From Rodentibacter ratti (GTDB taxonomy: Bacteria > Pseudomonadota > Gammaproteobacteria > Enterobacterales > Pasteurellaceae), in assembly GCF_002000485.1 (NCBI RefSeq), contig NZ_MLAJ01000010.1:1-64000 (forward strand): a stretch of DNA of 64,000 nt. Direction: 5' to 3'. The notes beneath the pieces were generated by a model, which did no database searches, was not told the DNA's origin, and was given only the letters and a program-made list of their open reading frames with translations. The translations under genes and the position numbers were made by a program. The stretch's first letter is position 1. Each line of letters starts with the position of its first letter. Shown one piece after another: positions 57,613 to 64,000 of the stretch.

Positions 57613-58196
57613 TGTTTCCTCTGTTTGAAACCCTTGCCATTGAACAGGGCAACATTCAAAACATTGAATATCATCAAGCCCGTTATGAGCAAAGCTTGCG
57701 ACAATTCTACGGCAAAAGTGCGGTCAAAATTTTCAATCTTTTTGAGCTAATCCAAGTGCCACACCATTTACAAAATCAACTGGTGCGTTGCCGCATTGAT
57801 TACAATGCGGAAACCACACAAATTCAATATTTTGAATATCAGCGAAAAACCTACCGCACTTTTCAACCCATTGTTTGTGATGAAATTGATTACAGCCTGA
57901 AATATGCCAATCGGGATTTGCTTAATTCTCTTTTAGCCCAACGGGGAAAATGTGATGAGATTATGATTATTAAAAATGGAAAAGTGACGGATTGCTCTAT
58001 CGGTAATCTTATTTTCCGTCAAGGCAATCAATGGCTCACGCCTGATACGCCATTATTAGCCGGCACTCAACGGAAAAAATTATTACAGCAAGGCAAAATT
58101 AGAGAAGCCACAATTTATGCGCAAGATATTGAAAAATTTGATGAAATAAGGATCATTAATGCGATGAATGGGTTGTCAGCTATTTTATATCCATAG
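57612..58196 (+). CDS. pabC: Class IV aminotransferase-like protein, probable 4-amino-4-deoxychorismate lyase
   Basis: A 194-residue PLP enzyme of the branched-chain aminotransferase/PabC fold, short for the family (about 270). The candidate PLP lysine is in DYSLKYANRDLLN (about residue 98); EIMIIKNGKVTDCSIGNL and TPDTPLLAGTQRKKLL are the conserved cofactor segments. It would release p-aminobenzoate and pyruvate from the PabA-PabB product. The ATG overlaps the pabB stop. The name rests on fold plus operon context. Confidence 0.8.
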   Translation: MFPLFETLAIEQGNIQNIEYHQARYEQSLRQFYGKSAVKIFNLFELIQVPHHLQNQLVRCRIDYNAETTQIQYFEYQRKTYRTFQPIVCDEIDYSLKYANRDLLNSLLAQRGKCDEIMIIKNGKVTDCSIGNLIFRQGNQWLTPDTPLLAGTQRKKLLQQGKIREATIYAQDIEKFDEIRIINAMNGLSAILYP

Positions 58197-58264
58197 AGTG
58201 TATCATTCACCCAATGTAAGAAATATTTTTTATTCATGAAACAATATTTCACAACCCTCGATTG

Positions 58265-58870
58265 CTATTTTAATTCCCCCAAAGCTTGTAAGATAATCGC
58301 TTTAGACGCTTGAATCGCAAGAAATGAGAGGATAAAAGCAACAACTAAATCAGGGTATTTGGATTGTGTAAAATAAACCACTACACCTGCCAAAATAACC
58401 ACCAGATTCCCCATTGCATCATTTCTTGCACAAAGCCAAACACCACGCATATTACTATCTCCTTCTCGGAAACGGTAGAGAACCCACATCGCAACAAGGT
58501 TAGTCAATAATGCAAGGGAGCCAACAATACTCATTTGACTATAGTGAGGAATTTCGCCATAGAACCAACGGTATATCGTAGTAAAAAGAATGAACATACC
58601 GAATCCCCCCATTGTTACCCCTTTTACTAGAGAGGCTTTGGCACGATGAATCAACGCCATAGGTAGAACATATAGACTGATTAAATAATTGGCGCTATCT
58701 CCAAAAAAATCTAAGCTATCAGATAATAATGACGTTGATCTTGATGTTATACTTATGAGAATTTCCACAAAAAACATTGCGAAATTTAGCCCAAAGGCAA
58801 TCCATAGAGCTTTACGGTATTCTGAAGAGATGTGAACAGGTGTTGAATGACAACAGTTTGAGCATGACAT
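58265..58870 (-). CDS. Short CDF-family cation transporter
   Basis: A 201-residue cation diffusion facilitator with six hydrophobic segments and no C-terminal cytoplasmic domain. The N-terminus is cysteine/histidine-rich (MSCSNCCHSTPVH), a possible metal-binding tail. In helix 2 the site reads SDSLDFFGDSAN (D, D, D) and in helix 5 ARNDAMGN; the helix-5 histidine usual in zinc exporters is absent, so the metal may not be zinc. GGAG precedes the ATG at 58870. A longer in-frame reading into rlmKL is rejected. Confidence 0.83.
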   Translation of the reverse strand: MSCSNCCHSTPVHISSEYRKALWIAFGLNFAMFFVEILISITSRSTSLLSDSLDFFGDSANYLISLYVLPMALIHRAKASLVKGVTMGGFGMFILFTTIYRWFYGEIPHYSQMSIVGSLALLTNLVAMWVLYRFREGDSNMRGVWLCARNDAMGNLVVILAGVVVYFTQSKYPDLVVAFILSFLAIQASKAIILQALGELK

Positions 58871-58892
58871 TGTAATCTCCGTGAATTTAGAA

Positions 58893-61040
58893 TTATCTAG
58901 CGTAGTTTTTCTCAGTAACCAACCAACAATTATGAATTTGTTTGTTGCGTTCAAAATCAAGCGGCAAAGTTTTATGAGAAATTTCCACCGCACTTAGCCC
59001 TAATGCGTCCAACCCTGCAAAATCCATTTTAAATCCTCGTTTATTGTTGGAAAAAACGATAGTGCCGCCCTGACGTAAAATACGTTTTAAATTTGCCATT
59101 AATTTGATGTGATCACGCTGAACATCCCAACTGGCTTCCATTCGTTTTGAGTTGGAAAAAGTAGGCGGATCCACAAAAATTAAATTAAACTGGCGATCAC
59201 ATTTCTCCAACCATTGCAAACAATCCGCTTGGATTAATTTATGTTGCTTGCCTTCAAGATCGTTGAGAATCAGGTTTTGTTCCGCCCAGTTGAGGTAAGT
59301 GTTCGACATATCCACCGTAGTGGTGGATTTTGCCCCGCCCAATGCGGCGTGAACGGTGGCAGAGCCCGTATAGGCAAACAAATTCAGGAAGTCTTTCCCT
59401 TTCGCTAACTCCCCCACCATTTTTCGGGTGAGGCGATGATCTAAAAATAGCCCGGTGTCCAAATAATCCGTTAAATTGACCCAAAGTTGTGCACCGTATT
59501 CATTCACATAAAAATACTCGCCTTTATTGGCTAATTTTTCATATTGATTCGTCCCTTTTTGTTTTTGACGGACTTTTAAAATCAGTTTGTTGGTTTCTAC
59601 GCCGGTCACATTCAACGTTGCCGTCACGGCATCCAACAAACGTTGGCGGGCTTTATTTTCATCAATATTTTTAGGCGCAGCGTATTCTTGCACCACAATG
59701 TGATCGGCATAACGATCCACCGCCAAATTATATTCCGGCAAATCCGCATCATAAAGACGATAGGCATCTAACCCTTGCTGTTTCGCCCATTTTTCAATTT
59801 TCTTGATATTCTTTTGTAAACGATTGGCAAAATCTACTGCCACCTCTGAAGTGCAGTTAAATTCAAGGGAATTTTCCACCGCACTTTGTTCGCTAATCCG
59901 AGCGGAAATCTGATAATTTTTCTGAACACAATCCAGCGGTCCATTTTTTGCCTTGAATTGACGGTTTGCCCGCATTCTCAAACAATCCAGCAATGTAGAT
60001 TCACTACTAAAAATCGAGGCATTCCAACCGCCAAAGGCTTTTTTCAAACGTTGTCCAAATACAGAGTAAAGGGCAATCAACGCCGGTGTCGTGCCTAAAC
60101 GCTCGCCATAAGGCGGATTACAAATCACCGTGCCGACTTCATTCGGCGTTGGGTTGGTGAGTGCCGCCACATCACCTTGCTGCCATTTAATCAAGTGAGC
60201 AACACCGGCATTTTTCGCATTGTGTTGGGCTTTTTTTAACACACGATGATCGAGGTCAAAGCCATAAAAGTGCGGTTGAATTTTGCCTTGTTTTTCCTCC
60301 GCTGAAGCGATGGCTTCACTTTTTACTTTTTCCCAAACCGTTTGATTATGCCCTTTCCAAAAATCAAAACCCCAATGTAAACGATACAATTGAGGGGCAA
60401 TATGGGCTTCCATTTGTGCCGCTTCAATTAATAATGTGCCTGAGCCACACATGGGATCGACCAACGGCGTACCGACTTGCCAACCGGAACGCAACACAAT
60501 CGCCGCTGCTAAGGTTTCACGCAAAGGCGCTTGACCGGTATCTTCACGATAGCCCCGTAAATGTAAGGCTTCGCCACTCAGATCTAAAGAAATCACTAAT
60601 TCTTCACGATTCAAATAAGCATGAATACGCACATCCGGTTGCATTTTATCCACATTCGGACGGGCTTTGCCTTGGCGTTCAAAGTAATCCACAATGCCGT
60701 CTTTCACCCGCATTGCACCAAATTGAGTATGGCGAATCTCTTGGTTGGTACCGTTGAAATCCACAAAAAAGGTCACTCGCTCATCAAAGTGGGCAAGCCA
60801 ATTAAAGGCAGAAACCGCCGCATAGAGATCTAAATCACTGTAAATTTTGGTTTCAATTAAAGGCAATAAAATACGTGAGGCAAGGCGCGACCAAAGCAAG
60901 GTGCGATAAAGGGTTTCCTCATCGGCTTGGAAATGTACCCCGCCTTGTACGACTTTGGCATCAAGGGCACCGAGTTCTGTCAGCTCAACTTTTAGCAGTT
61001 CTTCAAAGCCACGAGAGGTTGTGGCGAATAGTTGTTTCAT
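58893..61040 (-). CDS. rlmL: Bifunctional 23S rRNA methyltransferase RlmKL
   Basis: One 715-residue polypeptide with two methyltransferases. The N-terminal half (THUMP at about residues 45-155 and an N6-adenine/guanine methylase with [12 protein letters not shown]) makes m2G2445; the C-terminal half ([16 protein letters not shown] and [13 protein letters not shown]) makes m7G2069. E. coli RlmKL is 702 residues with the same order. The CDF gene begins 22 bases downstream. Confidence 0.96.
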   Translation of the reverse strand: MKQLFATTSRGFEELLKVELTELGALDAKVVQGGVHFQADEETLYRTLLWSRLASRILLPLIETKIYSDLDLYAAVSAFNWLAHFDERVTFFVDFNGTNQEIRHTQFGAMRVKDGIVDYFERQGKARPNVDKMQPDVRIHAYLNREELVISLDLSGEALHLRGYREDTGQAPLRETLAAAIVLRSGWQVGTPLVDPMCGSGTLLIEAAQMEAHIAPQLYRLHWGFDFWKGHNQTVWEKVKSEAIASAEEKQGKIQPHFYGFDLDHRVLKKAQHNAKNAGVAHLIKWQQGDVAALTNPTPNEVGTVICNPPYGERLGTTPALIALYSVFGQRLKKAFGGWNASIFSSESTLLDCLRMRANRQFKAKNGPLDCVQKNYQISARISEQSAVENSLEFNCTSEVAVDFANRLQKNIKKIEKWAKQQGLDAYRLYDADLPEYNLAVDRYADHIVVQEYAAPKNIDENKARQRLLDAVTATLNVTGVETNKLILKVRQKQKGTNQYEKLANKGEYFYVNEYGAQLWVNLTDYLDTGLFLDHRLTRKMVGELAKGKDFLNLFAYTGSATVHAALGGAKSTTTVDMSNTYLNWAEQNLILNDLEGKQHKLIQADCLQWLEKCDRQFNLIFVDPPTFSNSKRMEASWDVQRDHIKLMANLKRILRQGGTIVFSNNKRGFKMDFAGLDALGLSAVEISHKTLPLDFERNKQIHNCWLVTEKNYAR

Positions 61041-61117
61041 TTAGGCTCTCAAGAAAAAAATTTTGCCGATTATAGCATAAGTTTCCATTCAAATTAGGTG
61101 AGTATGGATTTCAAAAA

Positions 61118-61150
61118 CAAAAAATGGCGGGTTTCGGTTTCCCCACCATT
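61118..61150 (-). terminator. Intrinsic terminator of znuA
   Basis: On the minus strand AATGGTGGG and CCCGCCATT (61123-61150 overall) pair with one G-U, followed by TTTTTTGTTTTTG. Confidence 0.75.
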
Positions 61151-61166
61151 GATCAAAACATCACAA

Positions 61167-62135
61167 TTATTTACTCAAACACTGCGCATAACTATCTGCC
61201 GTTGCCTGAAGGAAATTTGCGTAGGAATTTGCCCCTAACGCTACCTCATCACCAATGGGATCTAAACGTCCCACATTCACCGAAGTGCCTTTTGCCAGAG
61301 ATTCAATCACTTTCGGGGTAAATTGTGGTTCTGCAAACAAGCAATTTACATGATGTTCAGCGATCTCTTCTTTAATATGTGCAAGCGTTTTCGCACCGGG
61401 TGCAACCAATGGATTAATGGTGAAATAGCCGGTTTGTTTTAAACCGTAGGCATCATTGAAATAACCGTAGGCATCGTGGAAAACAAAGAAACCTTTTTCT
61501 TTAAAAGGGGCGAGTTGGGCTTTAATTTTATCGCTTTGTTCCGCCAAAGTGCGGTTGAAATCCGCAAGGTTTTTCTCAATCAACGCTTTTTTAGCCGGGA
61601 ATTGTAGAATAAGTTTATCCGCCACTTTTTGTGCCACAATTTGGCTAATTGCCGGTGAGTACCAAACGTGCCAGTTGGTGCTTAATCCTTCGTGATTTTC
61701 ATGATCGTGATCATGTTCATGCCCACTTTTGTGTTCGTGTTTATGGTCATGTTTGTGATCGTGCTCGCCCTCTTCATGGAAATGTTCGTGATGGGCTTGG
61801 GTTAATAGGGGTTTAACCTCAGCGAGATCAGCAATGGTAATCACTTTTTGGCGATCAATTTGGTTTATCGGTTTTTCTAAAAATGAATCAACGTCTTCAC
61901 CCACCCACAATACCAAATCCGCCGATTTCACTTTTTGAATATCAGATAACTTTAAACTGTAGTCATGGGGAGAAGCACCTGTCGGTACAAGTATCTGCGT
62001 ATCGGTTATGCCATTCGCAACGGCTGAAGCAATAAAACCAAGGGGTTTTACTGATGCCAATACATCTGCATTCGCCATCATTGGAAGGCTGAAAAGTGCG
62101 GTTGAAATAGCGCTCATTTTTAATATTTTCTTCAT
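61167..62135 (-). CDS. znuA: Zinc-binding periplasmic protein ZnuA
   Basis: The substrate-binding protein of the ZnuABC zinc importer, 322 residues. A Sec signal peptide ends at about residue 23 (MMANA). Zinc ligands are the first histidine in PTGASPHDYSL, WHVWYSP and FVFHDAYGY, and a late aspartate. A loop of histidine, glutamate and aspartate at about residues 116-150 is the typical zinc-trapping segment. znuB and znuC are not next to it, as in H. influenzae. The upstream GAGAATCATTATTAAC resembles half a Fur-type box, but no full Zur site was found. Confidence 0.95.
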   Translation of the reverse strand: MKKILKMSAISTALFSLPMMANADVLASVKPLGFIASAVANGITDTQILVPTGASPHDYSLKLSDIQKVKSADLVLWVGEDVDSFLEKPINQIDRQKVITIADLAEVKPLLTQAHHEHFHEEGEHDHKHDHKHEHKSGHEHDHDHENHEGLSTNWHVWYSPAISQIVAQKVADKLILQFPAKKALIEKNLADFNRTLAEQSDKIKAQLAPFKEKGFFVFHDAYGYFNDAYGLKQTGYFTINPLVAPGAKTLAHIKEEIAEHHVNCLFAEPQFTPKVIESLAKGTSVNVGRLDPIGDEVALGANSYANFLQATADSYAQCLSK

Positions 62136-62320
62136 TTTGTCTCCTCAATTGTTAATAATGATTCTCAAATAGACGTAAAAGCCTACACTTTTAAAAATAA
62201 ATTGCAATGATTTTAGTAAGGAAGCTTAATGAAAGTTTTCACTAAAAAAAACTAGAGTGGACTTAATTATACCTTCGTCAAGAATATGAATTACTATATG
62301 CACAGAGAAAAGCCATAAGT

Positions 62321-62653
62321 CTAATAATTTTTCATATTCACGATCTGTTGCATCAATTGTTTAAAATGTTGTTGCATATCACTAGGGAGTTGGGAGAATA
62401 ACACTTCTATTGATACGGTATCGTCTTTACGCAAAGCACCATCATCATCAAGATTTTCTGCTAATAAAAAAATATCCGATACCCGGCAATCAAATGCTTT
62501 AGCTAAATAGTCAAGTATTGCTGGACTATACCCTTGATTTCCATTTTCCAAATTAGAAATATTACCTTTTGAGGTATTGGAAAAATCAGCTAACTGTTGC
62601 TGGGTCCAACCTTTCTTTTTACGTAAAAAACGAATTGCGTGATGTATTTTCAT
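62321..62653 (-). CDS. XRE-family transcriptional regulator
   Basis: An approximately 110-residue regulator: an N-terminal Cro/CI helix-turn-helix (residues 4-60, with WTQQQLADFSNTSKGNISNLE as shortened core) and a C-terminal helix ending in QQHFKQLMQQIV, likely for dimerisation. The start is ambiguous between ATG at 62653 and GTG at 62659. It is divergent from the lipoprotein-porin pair, with a 21-base palindrome between them. Whether it regulates that pair or itself is inference. Not recognised as a named regulator. Confidence 0.85.
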   Translation of the reverse strand: MKIHHAIRFLRKKKGWTQQQLADFSNTSKGNISNLENGNQGYSPAILDYLAKAFDCRVSDIFLLAENLDDDGALRKDDTVSIEVLFSQLPSDMQQHFKQLMQQIVNMKNY

Positions 62654-62704
62654 GACCACATAGTAAGAAAATAAAATATTAATAAATATTTTTTTACGAT
62701 CTTA

Positions 62705-62733
62705 TTGATAAAAAAGTATTGTTATGCAATACT
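62705..62733 (+). promoter_or_regulatory. Predicted promoter of the lipoprotein gene
   Basis: TTGATA (62705-62710), 17-base spacer, AATACT (62728-62733). The -35 is good, the -10 weak; the palindrome sits in the spacer and covers the -10. Confidence 0.4.
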
Positions 62734-62734
62734 T
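62714..62734. promoter_or_regulatory. Palindromic operator candidate for the XRE regulator
   Basis: AAGTATTG-TTATG-CAATACTT is a perfect 8-base inverted repeat with a 5-base centre. It lies between the divergent XRE and lipoprotein genes and overlaps the predicted spacer and -10, which would give repression. Confidence 0.55.
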
Positions 62735-62770
62735 TGTTTTGTATTACTGTTCAAACTTAAGGAATTAATC

Positions 62771-63253
62771 ATGAAAAAACTACTTCTTGCTATTTCTGCG
62801 AGTTTCTTACTCGCTGCTTGTTCAACCACGACAAGTATCTCAAATCTCCCTACATCCCCCCAGTTATATCAAACATACAAAATCAATGATGTATCCAATC
62901 AAAATGTAGATAAAAGAATCAGACAAATATTCATGGATACATTAAAAAAACGTCTGACCGACTTAGGTTATCAGCAAGGCAATGACCTAACCATTAACTA
63001 CAATATTCAACTTTATGATCAAGGTAACCGTGCATTGCGTTATTTTGTCGGCTTTGGAGCCGGAAAAGCAGAGGCTACCATTCTGACAACAATTAAAAGT
63101 AAATCGGGAAAAAACATTGGCAACATTAAAACAAACGCTGATTTAAAAATAGGATTTTTTGGCGGAAACGCTGAGCAAATTATTGAAAACGCTGCCGTGG
63201 ATGTAGCAAATGAAATTTGGAAAAGTAATTTATTAAAAAACAACAAAAAGTAG
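62771..63253 (+). CDS. DUF4410-like outer-membrane lipoprotein
   Basis: A 160-residue lipoprotein: signal peptide with lipobox LLAAC (C17), then a domain with a strand-helix pattern and the segment YFVGFGAGKAEATILT, which resembles DUF4410 proteins. AAGGAA precedes the ATG at 62771; 22 more open codons upstream cross the predicted promoter and are rejected. The next gene, a porin-like barrel, starts 13 bases later with AGAAGGA. Function unknown. Confidence 0.8.
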   Translation: MKKLLLAISASFLLAACSTTTSISNLPTSPQLYQTYKINDVSNQNVDKRIRQIFMDTLKKRLTDLGYQQGNDLTINYNIQLYDQGNRALRYFVGFGAGKAEATILTTIKSKSGKNIGNIKTNADLKIGFFGGNAEQIIENAAVDVANEIWKSNLLKNNKK

Positions 63254-63265
63254 AAGGAAAATCTA

Positions 63266-63820
63266 ATGAAAAAACTTATCATCACAACACTACTTGTACT
63301 ACCTGTCGCAGCTTCAGCTGTAGATAATTTCACCGGTTGGCATATTGGCGGTGAGCTAAGTACAGCCAAATACAATATGACCGGTACAACAAAGGGTTCG
63401 GGTTCTCAGGGTGCAGGGGTGGCTATTATAGGAGGCTACGGATTTGATTTCGGTCATAATTTTGTCGGTATTATTGAAGGTAAATTTAAAATAAGTAATG
63501 CCAAAATTACTGATGAAGATGATGAAACATTCAAAGAAAAATATCAGGCTTCAATTGCTTATTTACAAGGATATCGTATTACTGAAAATATTATGCCTTA
63601 TATTAAAGTTGGAGGCTCAGTCTCTCAAATAGATTACTCCAGCGACAAATATGAAGGTGTCGGTGTCCGAGGCATTGATTATGGTCTTGGCGTTAAGTTT
63701 ACGATTGATAAAAATTTAGCAATGGGCATCGATTTTACCCGCCACAATTTAGGCGGTGAGGATGATTCTGTTAAATTCAAAGGCAACCGATTTGCTCTAA
63801 ATCTATCTTACCAGTTCTAA
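63266..63820 (+). CDS. Small outer-membrane beta-barrel protein
   Basis: A 184-residue protein with a signal peptide ending at VAASA (residue 18) and a mature barrel beginning FTGWHIGGELS and ending LNLSYQF with the terminal phenylalanine. Alternating hydrophobic strands with glycine-rich turns fit an eight-strand OmpA/OmpX-like barrel. It is co-transcribed with the lipoprotein gene upstream. No uptake sequence lies in either gene, unlike most of the window. Not assigned to a named family. Confidence 0.82.
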   Translation: MKKLIITTLLVLPVAASAVDNFTGWHIGGELSTAKYNMTGTTKGSGSQGAGVAIIGGYGFDFGHNFVGIIEGKFKISNAKITDEDDETFKEKYQASIAYLQGYRITENIMPYIKVGGSVSQIDYSSDKYEGVGVRGIDYGLGVKFTIDKNLAMGIDFTRHNLGGEDDSVKFKGNRFALNLSYQF

Positions 63821-63833
63821 TTGAGGAAAATAT

Positions 63834-63862
63834 AAAATGGACAATTTGCCCATTTTTACCTC
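63834..63862. terminator. Weak bidirectional hairpin between the porin gene and tcdA
   Basis: AAAATGG and its complement CCATTTT (about 63835-63857) form a short stem with T residues on either strand. Confidence 0.4.
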
Positions 63863-64000
63863 TTATCCAAAATCTTATCAATCACCCTCGAAACGGCAAA
63901 AAAACCAAAGGTTGCGGTAATCATTGTGGCTGCGCCAAAGCCGCTTGCACAATTCATTGTAGCGGACATGGCACAGCCTTCGCCCATTTGAGGGAAAATC
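63856..64000 (-). CDS. tcdA: TcdA (CsdL/YgdL), C-terminal end, cut by the window edge
   Basis: The last 47 codons of a minus-strand gene run off the right edge. They read MNCASGFGAATMITATFGFF and then a short basic end, matching the C-terminus of E. coli TcdA (MDCASGFGAATM...). TcdA uses ATP to cyclise the t6A37 of tRNA to ct6A. Only this end is visible, so the identity rests on that conserved segment. Confidence 0.8.
   Translation of the reverse strand, partial: IFPQMGEGCAMSATMNCASGFGAATMITATFGFFAVSRVIDKILDKR

Noticed and set aside
62140-62175. Zur or Fur box for znuA
   Set aside because: Only half of a Fur-type sequence is visible and no palindrome matches the known Zur pattern.
1-64000. 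CRISPR arrays, tRNA or rRNA genes, prophage and insertion sequences
   Set aside because: No evenly spaced repeats, cloverleaf-type sequence, integrase or transposase was found on reading both strands.

Overview
The window is chromosomal DNA from a member of the Pasteurellaceae, in the Haemophilus/Aggregatibacter group that uses the Hin-type DNA uptake signal. The core AAGTGCGGT and its complement recur throughout, often as inverted pairs between genes, where they double as stem-loops. Base composition is AT-rich, genes are tightly packed, and several blocks follow the gene order known from Haemophilus influenzae (mepK-ldtD-prc-proQ-letAB; rsmI-lpoA-yraN-diaA-dolP-nrdAB; hpt-pmbA-darP-lptCAB-ptsN-rapZ; sprT-metK-pabA). 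The species cannot be fixed from the window. I see no rRNA, tRNA, CRISPR array, prophage or insertion sequence.

Layout. 1-5,070: cell-wall and envelope proteolysis genes on the minus strand (mepK, ldtD, prc, proQ). 5,180-9,100: the lipid-transport pair letA-letB. 9,100-9,600: a 500-base gap with a candidate minus-strand small RNA. 9,600-13,550: spermidine/putrescine importer potABCD with two terminators in tandem before potD. 13,790-17,400: anaerobic S-/N-oxide reductase torYZ (mtsYZ) behind an FNR-like site. 17,500-25,400: an L-ascorbate utilisation island, ulaG-ulaR-ulaE-ulaF and a Cof phosphatase on the minus strand, and on the plus strand a fused PTS IIC-IIB, IIA and ulaD, with a CRP site between them. 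25,550-31,350: tldD, rsmI, lpoA, yraN, diaA, dolP. 31,500-36,060: nrdAB under paired NrdR boxes, then a pirin. 36,080-36,160: a REP/BIME-like pair of palindromes. 36,340-42,940: a DASS transporter, folE, moeA, moeB, an MFS transporter with a small exported partner, and hpt. 43,000-48,440: a second candidate small RNA, then pmbA, darP, lptCAB, ptsN, rapZ. 48,480-53,520: an M15 peptidase, dapE, yffB, an ADP-ribosylglycohydrolase and htpG. 53,650-62,140: an outer-membrane protein, sprT, metK with MetJ boxes, folate genes pabA/pabB/pabC-like, a CDF transporter, rlmKL and znuA. 62,320-63,820: an XRE regulator divergent from a lipoprotein-porin pair. The right edge cuts tcdA.

Most of the window is conserved housekeeping sequence. 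The points that deserve attention are two unannotated, promoter-plus-terminator small RNA candidates (9,172-9,263 and 42,992-43,092, both minus strand), a PtsN in which the phosphorylatable histidine is lysine, a MoeB that has lost both halves of its zinc site, the IIC-IIB fusion with an uptake sequence in its linker, and the XRE/lipoprotein/porin module with a palindrome between the -35 and -10.
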